Source of the DNA: Ascidia mentula | Lineage: Eukaryota; Chordata; Ascidiacea; Phlebobranchia; Ascidiidae | Direction of reading: 5' to 3' | Length of the DNA: 64,000 nucleotides | Assembly: GCA_947561715.1 (NCBI GenBank) | Contig: OX387205.1 | Coordinates: forward strand, 997,001-1,061,000 | Shown: positions 32,045 to 47,000 of the stretch, one piece after another | Layout of the letters: every line of letters begins with the position of its first letter | Position numbering within the stretch: the stretch's first letter is position 1 | Notes under the pieces: generated by a model | Seen by the model: the letters and a program-made list of their open reading frames with translations, nothing else | Told to the model about the DNA's origin: nothing | Databases searched by the model: none | Position numbers and translations under genes: made by a program

Positions 32045-35000
32045 CTGCACAGTAAATGCGTTGCAATTAAATCGATACAAAATCCTTGCAACAATTTAAC
32101 TTTACCTTTCGTGATACGCATGGCTGGCGAACGATGACATCACACCCTGAAACTGGCGCACAGGCATTGTTACGTCATCGCGTGAACACGTCACCGGCGG
32201 CGCTGGGTAGTTTCCATGGTAACAAACGGGCTGAGATTGAAGCCAAGCCTTCTCATTTTGGGTAATATATCGATTTGCCGAGATTGCCGGTGACGTGTCG
32301 CTGCCTGATTGGCTGCCGGGATAGCTGCATATTTTGTAAGCTTGGTCGAGTGCAGAGTAGGAGGGCGGGAATACGTAAGGGGGATCCCCGTTCATTACGG
32401 ACGATGGTTTTGTGGGAATGATGCAAAAATCATCTGCGAACAAAAGGTGATGTTTTTTTATTTCGGGTAAAATTCTCCACAAGAAATTGACAATATGGGG
32501 CATTTTCCAAGAACGCCATACGAAGCAAACGTGATGAAGAATTCCTACAAATACGTACCTCTCATGTGACCATTCGCAGGTGAATTTGGATAAGCGGACG
32601 AAGATCTTCCGGACGTGAAACCGGAAGACGAAGATCGTGAGAATAAATTCCCCCCTCGCTTCCGTCTGAACACAATCATGGTTGCTATGACGATCATGAG
32701 AAGAAGGGCGAGGGCGACGAAGAGGCAGCTGTAGAGAACCAGGTTCTGGTTGTCTGGATAAAAACAATGCTTTTTTTAGAACGGCGAAAATTAACTTTTT
32801 TTAGGGATAAATTTAAATGCGGGCATAAGGAAGTTATTTGGAAAAGCAATTAAGAGCTAATAATGTTTCAAAGTAAGCTGCTTATAGAGCCACAGTTTTG
32901 ACCTAATAAGTCTTATCAGTGCAGCTTTGGTGACCACAAGTCGAAACACTGTCCCCGCGGCTTTATTAAAAAGTATTGGCTCCTTTGGTCTCAAACGAAC
33001 AACATAAGGTTGTCCAAAAAAGATATTTTTTTGTCATTTTAATCCCAAGAAACCACGCCGAAATTATTTCAGCGTAAAAAACACACAACAAACTTCACAA
33101 CGCGATACTGGACCGAGGGAAGCACAACCGTTACAAGTTATTGGGGTTTCATAGTTCAAGCAGAAGATTTGAAAGAAGTTGCCGGTTTGATCGAGAATTT
33201 AGTGAAAGATTTTCCCGCAATACAAAGTCCGGCAACGCCTTCCCGGTGGATATTTGTTGACACAGAGCGATAACAGAGGAAGATAAGAGGAACCTTCTTA
33301 CCATACGATATTGTAAGGTACGACCCATGTATGGGGGGAATACTACAAACAACTTCGTGCGATCAACAGCGTGTGTGGGAAAATTTGTCACCTTAAAGGT
33401 GAAACGTTTTTGACGCTAAATCGTACAACGACAACCTGCAGAAGTAACTTCGTCGCAACCAACATTTAAAACCCAGACGTTGCAGCTATGAAATTACAGG
33501 ATTGGCACTGAGAAATATAAAAAGTGCACAAACACAAGTTGTGGGCTCATATAAGCATTGTTCTACATGTGTTCGGGTTATTCTGACGCGTTATACTTCG
33601 GTTTTGCACCTTCACAAAGAAGTTATTTAAAAGCACCACACCTTTAAAGAGAAGTAATAAACCGTAACACTCCCCTTTAAAACACAAAAAGTTGTCCAAG
33701 CCACAAAAATGACGAATTGGCCGCAAGTGAAGCTCTGAGTGGGTTCCGACATTTGTTTGGTTTAAAACCGGGTTAAAAGGTCACGCTCTGTTCCGCACGA
33801 CTACCTCCGGAGCGCCTGGGCCCACTTAACCCAGCTCTGGGGCTCAGGGGGCCCGAGGGCTGTTTAGTTTGGTGCAAAAGCAAATCAAAACAAACGCCCC
33901 AAAATGCGATAAAGAGTCGATAACGAAAGAGAAAGTTACGTCAAGAATTGATCTCAGAATGTTTGGGGTTTCCTCTTAGAAAGCTGGGGGATGTCAATAA
34001 ACATAGCGGGTTATTTTCCGAACAAACAAAAGATGTTGTTGTGTTTCCACTCTACGACGCCAACAACGCAACATTGCATTGCGACTTTTTTATGCAGCTA
34101 CTTCCTACATTAATACGTCAATTTTCTCGTGCTTTCAAACAACAAATTTTAAAGACTTTTTAATAAGTATTAATTGCCCAGTGACCAATCTTTTTTTGTA
34201 TTGTGCTTAAAGCGGAGGTTACGTTAGATGCCTCGCAACGCTTAATTTAGATGCAAGCTGTCTTCGAACCGAAGTTTAAAAGTGACACAAACAAGTTGTC
34301 CCCGCAAACACGTGTCCCGGTAGTGAAGGTCAGAATGTTGCTAAACCTTAACGAACTACCGGAGCCGAGCGATACCCAGGGATTCGTGTCTAATTGCATA
34401 AACATAACCCGTGAGCACCCAGGCTACGCTAAACCCATTAAGGCTTAAGTACCAGGTGTGGGGGTACCGCAACTTGCACGGGGCGCAAGAAAATGATGAA
34501 GTACCCACTGGGCAATACGTCATGCGGCCCCGCGGCGCTCTTGACACGTCATCACAACACTGGATGAGCGAAGGGACAAAGTCTTAACATGGGGGGGGCT
34601 GATTGAGAACCCTTGGGGTTAAACTTGGACCCTAGGTTCGGCCGGGGGGGAGAGTAATGGAGGTCAGGGGATTTTTATGTCAGAAATGTTTTCTTGGTCA
34701 AAAGCTTTAAGGCGTCGAATGCGTTCGTGGTTCTTAACGCTTGTGTCTCATTGGGGGCGAGGGACAAGTTGAGGTATTGACGACTGCGGAGGGTCGGGAA
34801 GCAACCACTCTGACTAATAGCGTCGGCGGATTAAGTAAATCTTCGTTTTTCACATTAGTTGAAAAGCAAAAGACATTGGGGGGTGCTGTATAGGAGAGTG
34901 CGGGTTAAATGAACCATTTATCGCCTGTTTGGTTGAAGAGGCATGAAGGTCATATTTTATGAAATAATTTCCCGCATTGTGAACGAAGGACGAAATGTAT

Positions 35001-38000
35001 TCTACATTGTCTTATATATGGATTAACAAAACTCAATCAACACGAGTCGATCGACACATGGGAAAAGGGGGAGTTTTATCAAAAGACTTTCTCACAAAGC
35101 AAAGCCGAACGAAGAAAGGTAAAACTGGTGGCTTTCCTGTTTAACCACAAACCACACAAAAAGAGGGCCGTTTATCGTCGCCAAATTGCCGCCTTCAATC
35201 GCAGTTCTCAGATGATATTCGATAACGCTTAACGAGGCAACGAGACTGCCAAAGAAAATAGCTTCCCGCATTGATATACCTCACAACCTGTCATAACCTT
35301 ACAACACAACGGCATAAGACAAGGTCAATCACTTACCGGCGGGAACGGACAGGTTTCGAGTTTCTGATGATTGGTGCAATTTAGGTCACGTGAGGTCATG
35401 GTCGAATGGTCAGTGTCGGTGAGCAACAAAAAGAAAAAACAAAACAACAAAAATTAATTGATTGAAAAGTATACGTGGCCAATGATAATTAGATAGTTTC
35501 AATACAAAACCTTTGCACTTTATATAATTCCGCTTATAAACAACAATATTTAATATCATCCGGGAATTAGCAATCATAATAACACAGACATTACTGAACA
35601 AGAACAATTTGATGAACTTGCAGAGGTCCCGGGTACCCATGATGTTGGTGTTTTTTCTTTATTTATTCGTTGCCAACCCTAGTATTACACCGACAGGTGC
35701 GGATAATCCACGAAGGCCAAGTTGCGTGAAGAACTTCACAGTTATAACTTTACCAGGGGGGATGGGAAATGTGGATTGCGTTGTTTAACGTTTGGTTAAT
35801 ACGGAGATAAAGTTGTTGGGCACGAAAAGTGAAATAAAGTCAAACTTCAAAAACATACTTGTAACAATGCCCCCCCCCCCCCCCATTTTTTCATGAAAAC
35901 CCCCTGTGGTCGAACAACTTGCTTCTGTGACGCTACAACAGAAATTCTCACCCGCACAAAGTCCTCCGGAGCAGTTCTTGGTCTCGATGTCACTCCCTGG
36001 ACAAGGCAGCCCATTATTGTAAGGCTCGGGGCGACTGCAGGTTCTTCGCCTTCTGTGGACGCACTCTGGACTACATGTTGACCATTTTGACCAATCAGTC
36101 CAACCTCCATCAACTGAAAACAGATTGCGGGAACGTTACAACATGAAAGCTGTGAAATCAATCAAGAAATTCCAGACAATATTCTTAATAACGATATACA
36201 AGGGGACACTTTGCATATTTTCCCAAGCTTTACACACAACTTTCAAAAGTAAAATACAATTACTAATGCAAATTACTAATGCTTGTGGTTATTTTACATT
36301 CGGTAAATTTGGTCAACGAAGCGGATCCTGTGGCAATCTTTTTAAAGAAAACTATTCAGCCTGAAACAAAGTTAATTGCCAAATCAACAGTCTGATAAAC
36401 TTTGAAACATAACCTACGGTGTATTGAGAATGATTGTGGCAACAATTGAAACGTCAGTCGGAACGAATTTCACGTCAGCCATATGAGCTACAGTTTATTT
36501 CGCAGATAAACATTGTTGCAGCAAAACTTGACCTTCTGCAAACAGTAAACCAACGCCACAACTGAAGCGAAAACACTGACAGGGTAATGGTTGAAATATG
36601 CAAACATTTACAGGAGGTTGGACTTGACATTTACCCCCCAATGTCCCAGTGTTGATTCTATCGCGTGTCTACGTTGTTTACTAAAGAGCGAAACCATTCT
36701 TGTTGTGAGAACACCGACGATCCGTTTCATCTTAATCGATTCCATTTAACAAAAACAAACACAACATGGCGTCGCCGAATCGCGTGTAAATAAACAGAGA
36801 ACGTCGCGCGACAAAACCATAATCCCCAGTGTGACGTCATAATCAAAACACGCGCCATGTTTACGAGGGTTAGGGGTTATTCGGGGGTGAATCGGAAGGG
36901 AGATACCACGTGGAAAGTTGGTTAATTGGTGGAAAAGTATAAGAGTTACGGTTCTTGTGTAACATAAGAGCAATTTTTTCACAATAAGTGAAGAACTTGT
37001 AAAAATTTGTAGTTTTAAGTTTCTATAAACCACCCAACGCTGCTTAAACATCATAAAGTTTTCAGACTTGGCAGCCCAGGCATGACAGGGAATCCTGCCT
37101 ATCACGTCATTGCACGTAATATTACTGCGCTGCTTAAACATTCACAAATTTGTATGCTTGGTTGTTATGTCAAGTGTAAGAAGGGCTGTAAACTTCAATG
37201 TCTGTAAATTGGTAAGTTACACATGGCTTTTTAATAAACAACAACTGAAACAACTCATGACCTCGACTATCAGCAACGCACGTAGAAAGACAGTCAGTCA
37301 GTCCGGAGGTGAAATGGATATTGGTGACGCGACATTTCTAATCCCCACTCAATAATCTGTCTTTAAACTCAAACCGAGGCTTTTACACAAGGGTATTAAA
37401 CCCTGGCGAACTCCCGCATTTTGGCAAGCGATTTGACGATGTTCGGCGCACATTAGCGAGCAACTCGCGATGTTCCTCGTCTTGGAACTAATTGTATCAC
37501 AATTGAAACTTGGCTCCCTTCTCACCGTACAGCTGGCTGCTTCCAGTCGTTTGTTTGTTTTTAATAAAACGCGACGTTCCCTGAGGGGTTCGGTTAAAGG
37601 CGGGACAAGGACGGAAAATGACGTTGTCTGAAGTGGAACACACAGGTCGATAATTTGACTGAAAACGTTTTATTGGGTGAATCGTTGTGGCTATAAAGCG
37701 AAACTTAACCTGGCAAGCCATGGAGTTAAACATGTGAATTTTCAATAACCATGACGGAAGTGACAAACGTGGTTTCGACGCACAAACTCAAGTTCATCCC
37801 AGTAGAAAATTGCCATAGAATAAATAACATTATTAAAAACAAATCTGTGCAGCCCTTGTCAGTCATTTCAAAGTAGCTCTGATGATGAACGCAGTTGTGA
37901 TTGAAACCTCTGTTTTAAAAAGTTCAGCATTTTAGCTTTGGCTTTCCTATTTTTAAAGTTTTCCTACATTACACAACACAGTAATATCCCTGATTAACAC

Positions 38001-41000
38001 CTAGGTCCATTGCCCAAGCACGGACACGACCACACAAAACACAACCCGAGTTCAACCGACCTGGGCACAACCTTGTGCACGGCTTGGTTTGAGTGCTTTT
38101 CCCCGGACAGGGGGCTCCCCCGTTCTGAGGTTCGGGATTGGTGCAAGTTCTCAGTCTCCTCTCCTCCCCAATCCCACATTTGCTCCCACATCCGGACCAA
38201 GATCTCCATTCTCCCCAGCCTCCGTTAACTGGAGGAAAAACAAAAGTTTTGTTTCAATATAAGTATTGGAAATTAAATCTAAAGATTGTGCTTAAACGTT
38301 TTCAATACGTCGGAATAAGTCTCAAAACATTGTTCGGGGAATCTTTAAGTTAGATCCATCCAAACACTACCTTCAGCGGCTGACACGTGACATACACGTG
38401 TACGTGGATTATTCTAAAATTAAAGGCAATCTAACGTTCGTGGTTTTATAGAAAACTTTCTTTTCTTTGATGTAAGAAGTTGCTTTTACAAGAAACCGAC
38501 TTTTTTTCAGGAAAAAGGCGACTAAGAAAAATAAGTTTGCATTCGAACTTTGATTGACAGAAATCTTCAAGGCGCCGAATGAGCGACGATTTTCGAAAAT
38601 ACAAAATTGATCTTGGTTAACATCAACAAAATGAAACAACGCATCTTGATCGTCCAGGCGTCTAGACTTCCATTAAAATCTAAACAATAATATCGACAGA
38701 ATGTCACCCATCTCCGTTTGACAGAAAATGGTCCCCCCCTTCGAAATTTGTGCGTTTATGTCACACAGGGGGTACTTTATGACGTCGTTTGAGACATCGA
38801 GGCGCTGCGGTGGCGGATGAATAAAATGTACGATCTCTATTTTCACAGGAAGATTTCGTTTCACTCTGTGTCCCAGAAGCATTTTAAAATAATGAGTTAG
38901 TGACTGACTGACGGCAATTACATAAAAGATGTTTAGATGAAAAACAAACAATCTTATGTTCAAAAAAATAGGCACGCGACCTTTTTTTTAGTTTAACTGA
39001 TTTTCCATGTGCCAGTAGCTCATAACCGATAACTCTAACCGATGGAGCCGAGGTAATTATTAAACCAGCACTAAACCGAAGTTGTTTTGATTAATGTGAG
39101 TTGGTGTCTCTGTGAGTGTTTTAAGACATAGAGGCTTAAACATGATTTTCCGTACAAGATTTCGTTGTGAATCTTGCATTAGTTTTCTCACGTGGTTTGT
39201 TTGCCAAGACCGTTAACAGTTGTGAAAACACACAACAAATACACAAAACTTTGACATTTGAACGACGTGAAAGCGAAGTTTGTTTCGCCCAGCAAGCGAC
39301 CTGGAACGTCGGTAGGTTGTGGGAATGCAAGTATCTCGTTACAGCAACCCATAACACCGCTGTGCTACATGAGTTAACACCCGGGCGCCACAAGACAAAC
39401 TCAAGCTTATCAGGTGGATTGTCAACACTGGCGAGTCAGAGAAACGGTAGCTGGGCTTTGTTTTAACTCTTTCCCCTTCTTCAATGTCGGGAAGCCTCCT
39501 TGTATTGAGTCTGTTTACTTAACACCGACGCCGTTAAACAAACTTTGCGGCGCGTCTGCCACTCAACCCCCCATCGCTCCTGTAAGCGTCTCTAATTACA
39601 CGACGCTAATCGCCGTCCCATTGTCGCCATAAGGGCCCACAGTGAGATTAGCTCCAACAGGCGGCATCAGGGGGCTCGACGGCGTCGGGGCCCAAGCGGT
39701 CCCGACGGCGGCATGTTTGGAATCGGGCCCATATTTTAAGGGAGGGGGGATGACAAGTTTGGAAATCTCTGAGAAAGTCTTTGTTTTAATTGCAGTGGAA
39801 ATCTGCAGGCTTATGTAAACTGGCCTGAGGTATGGAGAGATAAGGACGTCTGTGCGAGAGCGGGAGACGCCATCACTATCTGCTCAGATTGAAAAGGGAT
39901 TATTTCACAATTTCTCAGTGTCCGAATATGGTAAACGTTGCTTTTTAAGGCGGGTTATGACGTCAATGCGAAACAAAGATAATGTTCGGTTACGTAATCC
40001 TAACACATAGAATTTTGCTATAGAAACGCTTGTAATAGGGAGTGGTTATTTTCAAACTACTGCTTTCTTGTGCCATGTACAGTAAAATAACTTTTTCACT
40101 GTATCCCGTTTCCCCTAATAACGCACAAACCACGTGACAAAAACCCACCAATCACACGCAACGTGGCTGGATGACTCTTCCTCTTGGAAGCTCCGTTTCT
40201 TGCCACGCATGAGTAGTTTCCCGAGTCATCCACGCTCCTGGTCCGGATTATGAGATCCCCTTCCTGAGTGATGAAGATGTTGCCATCTCTGGAGGAGTCC
40301 AGGACAACGTCGTTCTTCATCCACTCAACTTGATTTAAAAAACAACATTTTAATTAGATTAATACAAAATAGTTTTGACAAATCTACTGACCAGACGAGA
40401 CATAAATACAGCAATTTGAAAATTACTCGCAGAACCTCAACTAGGTTTTGTAGTGTCTATGAAATTACATTGAAGCTCATACCTGAAGGCGCGGGTTCTC
40501 CCATAGGAGGTCGGCAGTGCAACTTATATTCATTCCCCAGCACAACTTCTCCACCAACCGGTTCCTGTTCGAAGTTCTTCCGCAGATCTGGAAAGTTGTT
40601 TGAAAATTCCAATACATTACTCTTGCCTATAGGCTTTGCGTTCACATTTTTCTCATAAAAGAATGTCAGTTAATATCTGAAGCTAATAGACTACATGGCA
40701 CGATTATATGCGTAAACAGAAATATAATATTTTTTTTCAGTTCAAAATAAGTTCAAGTTTAATAGCCAGTTTGACTTGATGTCGTTACAACAACACGTTT
40801 ATGGAAAGCTTTCCCTTACAATTCATCATTAAAATTAAACAAGCATAAAAAAAACCCAAGAATCTTACAGGCGCTTTCGACGAAAGCTTTTCTGCTTTTG
40901 GTGGCCCCGTTGCTGTTTTTAGCTTCGCATTGACACCAATACTTGTGTTTGGAAAATAGAGATTCGACGTCGTTCCTACTCACCGTAACAGTCAATGTGA

Positions 41001-44000
41001 TCGAACTGAAATAGTTCAAGGAAAAGGTTAGGGATGTTATTCATCGCAGTGGAACAACACAGCCATTGTGAGCTGTCTACTATATATTATGTTTGTATTC
41101 GGTGGTTTTTAACATGACACTTTGCGGTTGTTCTCTAAACCAGTGCTTCCTAATTTGGTAACTAAAGGAAATTGTTTTTTGCCGGTTCTTTAATATGTGT
41201 TTTTAAAGCAATGGATTTATTTTGGTGCGAAATGCATATTTTTATCAATATGAAAAAGCTTTGGGTCCAAATGTAGTTTATTTTATGAAAACAAGTTTCA
41301 CTCAAAGCACGTTCAGTGGTTATTCAAATATGTATTTGATAAATACGTCACGCAAATGTGGTGGCATTGGAAAAATGAAGTTGATTTCATTAAGAAAACC
41401 TTAAATACTGAAACTATAAAGCTACATAACAGGCATAACATTATAAATAAAAACTCCACCTTTCACTTTGGTCGTCGCGATGCTTCACAACCATATTAGA
41501 ACTCGGCGTCCAGTCGTTACAGCTAACCTCCACATCCTTCGCCCCCACAGCAGAGCACGTAATGCTGGCTGGGAAGTGTTTATAAACGTACTGGTCCTGA
41601 GGCTGGGTCAGGAAACGGGGTCTCCTGTTTCCGTCGTTCCCTTCCATGACTGGGTTTTCTGCTGGAAGAGCAAAGCGCTGAGGCGTTATGTGGTGGCAAC
41701 AAACTGAGGAACACCTGCTTTCTACTCGATTTTTAAAGGTGCCTGTGGTAAAGTTCGACATTTTGTTGCACTTACCCTGTTTTCGTGGTTACATTTTTAG
41801 ACTATTGGCAATATACAATTCAATGCGCGTGTTTTTTTTTACTTTGGGTTTATTTGCATAACAAAAACATCCAATTACTTTTTTAAATACAGTTAATTGG
41901 GTTAAAGTGTTCGCAAAACTCTTTGAAACCTTCATCAGTTACAAAACTTTATACAAAATTGGAATTTTTTTTCTCGACTAATCTACTAAATATTTGCAGC
42001 ACATCACTACTAACAGTTTCTTGCCACAGCAAAACTCACTCATTAAAGATCCAATTTTATATAAATTAAAGAAATCAATAACCTCTAACTGACCTTCGTT
42101 CGAAATAGGAAACTGGTTAATTTCTTTTGGAGCTTGTTCCTCCTGAGAAACCGTCCGTGTTCGACTCACTCCGGTCTGAGACGTCTTTGCGCTCTCAGAA
42201 GCAAGTTTTAACGAGTCTCCGCCTACGTCACTCGTACCAATATTCTCTGCAAAAAAATGAACCGCAAATTATTTCCAGCCTTGAAAAGTTCACCTCTGTA
42301 TTGAAAAACCAAACACAAGTTTTTTTTTTCTTAAATTGACTGCAAGCGGTTTCTTTGTTGGTAGTCCGGGTTTTGAAAACACCAATCTTCTGGTTTTAGC
42401 CTGCGGACAATTTTGGGACAGTTCGCTTGGCTTTAGATGCTTGCTGGGAAAATCTCAGTCGGTCCAAATTACAGCGACCGCGGCCGACGAACACTCGAAT
42501 ACGACCGCTTAATTTCAAAGCAAATGCACGGCCAGGCGCCACGAAAATTTGCGACCGGGTTTCGCGAGCAGCAATTATGATTGTCAGTTAAACAATGGCT
42601 GAGCCTAAGTGAGTTTCGTCGCTCGTTTCTGTGAGTGAAAGCACTTTGCCGACATCCCCTCACCGTTTGTCCCACAGACAAACACTTATCATTCTCTGCC
42701 TTGTGAGTTGACTAAAACAACATTTGAAACCCTGACCTAGCTTCAAATGCCGGAGTCGTGTCTGTAACCCAGCCAGAGACGAACAGTGACATTTGGACTT
42801 CACAAACCAACATTAAACCGTTCCGAATGTGCACCAAGTGTTTTATACCGCCTACACTCAACTACTGTACGCACTGCGATTGTCACGAACAATGCAACTG
42901 TTCCGCAATTAACAACACCTACCGTTACATCACAATGCGGTAAACAATGCCGTAAGGGCAATTTGGTTTTTCCGGCACTCTAGGTCTGTGTGACGCCGCT
43001 GTGTCGCCGATGGGACTCATCTTGTTTGCTTGATATCGCCTAGATGTCGCGCAACACTATCACTATACTGTCTCGCGGCAACACAGTGTTTACCATGTCG
43101 TATACTTTCCTAACGGCGAGAGAGGAATGTCGGGCAATTAGTCGGTGTAATTACGGCGTAGTGGATAAACATGGACTCATCCCATCGACCATAAGACTGA
43201 TCATCGTCAGGACCGGGCAAGTTGTCGTTTTGTCGATGAGGTTTTATTGGTCAAACGGTTGCGAGGTGCCGGACTTTTTAATATTAAGTCGAGTTGCGCC
43301 AGATGTGCGGTTACCACATTTTATGGGGATCCGTAAATTACGTCATATTCGCTGTTACGTTGGCAACCGTTCCCGAAATCATTTCAATGAGATTCTAATG
43401 AGCAATTTTGAGGAAGTACACCAACGCAAATTGCAAAAAGGGACCATTTTCCACCTTGAGAAATTAACGCACGTGATTCAAACAGAGTTGAAACAATTCA
43501 AACACACGAAACCAAGACGAAAGAAGACGCATTCTTAAAAAACTGAAACCACGATTTCTATTGTTACAAGAAAACGACTCCCCAACTTTCAACCTTTACT
43601 TTTATCAGTAAAAGGACCTGCAGTCCGAAAGTAATGAAAAGTTTTTGTCGACCAAAAAAAGCTGGCCTGCGATTCCACTATATCAAATTTTCATCCTTTA
43701 CAAAACAAGGAATTCATCTCAACGAGAAAAACCTGCAGCTAACTTTCCAAGCGCACACCAAGCTCACTTACAACTTTCATAATCTCAACCTATCCCGGTG
43801 ACCAGAGAAGCGCAACACTGGGCAGGGACCGGGTTAAGGTCAGGCTCCAGATATAATCGCTCGTTTTAAAAGCAACAGAGATAAAAAAGCGCGCGATGCA
43901 GCGAGACAGAGAGTCGCCGAACGAGCAGCTAATCAGTCGGTGGTAACAGTCCAGAGATAAATACCCAGCTCGCCGATAGATAAACAGACGCACGCGACGC

Positions 44001-47000
44001 CGCCGAGGAACTTTCCTGTACGGATTTCGCGTGTCCAAGTGACTGCTCACAGCTTTGCTTGGCGATTTGCGCAACATTCGGAACACACCAGGCGACCTGA
44101 GCCATGTTGAAACCGACAACACGCAGCAGAGCGAAAAGATCCCGGTATATTTTCCCACCTTTCCGTTGAAATGGAAAGTTTGGATGGAGAAATATTATCC
44201 CATGGATTTTCGTCACAGCATTCGCACGAGGTTAACCGTCCATACGTAACTGTACACAAACTTACTAACCTCAAAACCACCCTAAAATAAATATATTCTT
44301 GGTTAAACTCGTGATAAGTAATTTTTCACGCACTGTGTCGCGTTTTCAAGAGGCGTGTTCGTACAAATAGGTTGATCGCTATCACCGCATCGAGAAGCAG
44401 GCGAGAGAGGACGGGTATTTATTGACAGTGCAGACAATCTGTGTGCAACCACACCACTTTATAGGAATACAACCACATATACCGGTAGAGGGGGTCGACA
44501 CTAATTGCTCGTCCAATAGTTGACGACGATCTGACTACGGAAGGCTGAAGTCCTCTACGTTTTCATGTCACCTGAAGTTGAGGCTTCGGGAAACGTCCTT
44601 GATATGTTTACAGTTAACAAAGCTGACACCCAGAGAGCGGGATTGTTGTTGTGACTTTAATGTAAGTATTACGGAGAAAGTTACCTTAATTCTAATATAA
44701 TTATGCGTCACTTGCAAACCGCGTTGTAATGCTTTCCAAGAAAGTTTCGAGCGATTGTTTAACTGATAGAGTTAATTAACATCGAAATATTTTCTTACAT
44801 GCGAAATTAAGTTTCGTCAAAAAGCTAACTTGGTGTTAATCTATATTTTTTCTCACAAAAGTAGAAAAGTAACTCTTTTTTTTTGTTCGTCGCACCTCCA
44901 TTTTCAAGTGCCAAAATAAAAACAATTTTTTTTAGCAAATTAATTTTGTTTTTCAACCGTCTCCTTTATAATTAAAGGACTTGCAAACGGAAAGCTTTAA
45001 AAACAAAATGATTAAAAACAGATGACGCCTGTAAAATGCGACTGACGTTGCCAGACTTCCCCAATTATTCATGAACTTCAAACCGCCAACTTCAATCGGG
45101 GCGTTTTTAATCCCTTCAGGAACCAACGAAGGTCGTCCGTTAATTTTTATTCCAAGTTCACCCACAACATACGTCACAGCAGCAACATACGTCACAGTTC
45201 GAACCCGTGCAGATTATAAACAATATTAGGCAGCAAACATCACCCGTGGATCGATACGCAATTTCCGATGGCTAACTCAGGAGCAGACCAGAAAAACCTG
45301 ATGCTCTCTCGGCTGCAACTACAGTGGCGTCGACGCCTTCTTACGCATAACGAAGTTTACCACAATTAAAAGAGGCGATTTCTTTACGTCAGGCGTAAAA
45401 TGCCACGCGGTGGACTCTCCCTGTACAGGGGTGGATGGTTTTGTTAATGGGTAAACGATCCTCATTACGCAGACGCCGTGAAGGCGGCTCCCGACCGCTG
45501 GATTACAGCTCCCGAAAATTTGCGGTAACCTTTGGTTGCGTGAACAAGACACGATTCACTTCAGCTACAGCCACATTTAACCTACCTAATTTTTTTTAAG
45601 CAACAAATTGTCGACCAAATAAACGACCTGGTATATTTGTTTTAAATCAACCGATAATTTTTGAAACAGAGCGATGTTTTCTTCCAAATACTTAACTTAG
45701 TAACATTCACTATGAGCGTTAAAATGTCCAACTAATCAAAACTCCATCAGATTCTTTGCTACTGCGACAGGCAAACCCGGCCTCCCTCCACATGCAAGTG
45801 TTCGGCAAGCTTTCATATATAAAATGAACATTATTGATCCGAGCCAGCAACGATTTTCAACCGATCAGGACTTCACATTAGCAATGTAATAACGTTGTTT
45901 GCCTCAATTAAGCATTAAAATATTGGATGATCGATCGTATGGAACGTCTGTGACGAACATCCCAAGTTACAACAGTGACGTAACGGTTTGTAATATTCTT
46001 TTAACACGCGATTTAGGTTAGAGTAAAACCTGCTTCCTTTCAAATTGCTGCAAAATATGTGGGAAACCGTAATGTGGTAAAAAAATTCTTTAAAGTTACA
46101 AAGTGTGACGTGAACTAATCATGTCAAAACGAGGAATAACTCGGGTTCCTTCCAAGTGGAAACACGACCCAATCAAACAATTACCAAACTCGACGTATCT
46201 CTTGGTAGGCGTACAAGTACCTGTGTCGGTGTACAAGTTTATAATAAGTACAAGTGGGAGAGCGCGTCATTAGCGATTGAAATTCCACACAGCGATCCTG
46301 CAGCTCGGATAAATTGCGCTTTTAATGGAAAAATTTGCAGCAATTCTTATAGCAATATTAAATGACTATAGAGATAGGCCCACATAGATTAGGACCATGA
46401 AATTAACTGTGGCTATTGCTATTAACACCGTCTGTGCTAATTTATATCAAATACTTCAGCACTATATAGCAATGGAAACACATCCGATATGTTATCTGGA
46501 CGCTTTCTAGTTTCATGGAATCACCTCCTACAGACTTGTCCCCTAAACAAGAAACTGAATTCCATTCCACAGGTAATGCGACACGTTGAATTCGGCCACC
46601 AAATCCCACGCCATAAGTCAATACATAGACGCAGTCCCATTGGCGCCATTACACATTTTTACGTTGTCCGAAACACACGGCAGTCAAACGCACGCATTTG
46701 ACCACCGGTTTCACAAGATTACTGATCACTTGTTTGAAGAAAATTAACCAAGTTCAAACGTTTCATGAAGCCTGTTTCTATTAGTTATGAAAACCTGTCT
46801 TTACGATATATCAGCAATGGGTTGGAACCATTACCATTCTGTTCTGGTCAAAATCTAAACCAGCTAATTATGAATTAACAAAAATATCGATTAACAAAAA
46901 TCGATGACGCGAATTCACATGACAGGTGCACTAAGGGTTGCTTGCAATAGAAAATTGTATTGGAATCCACGTATAAATGAAGATCATTTTCCTGTAAACT

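Noticed and set aside
35335..35420. Extra UNC5 exon between TSP1-2 and the membrane exon
   Set aside because: Good donor (GGTAAGT) but no AG acceptor upstream in the pyrimidine-rich stretch. Exon 8 joins exon 9 in phase without it.
43044..43538. 164-codon plus-strand frame
   Set aside because: No domain, no splice or promoter support, lies inside UNC5 intron 1, and composition is like its surroundings.
43929..44216. Candidate UNC5 first exon with hydrophobic Met frame at 44158
   Set aside because: No good donor in phase 1. The exon at 61550-61694 fits better in phase, donor strength and upstream stop.
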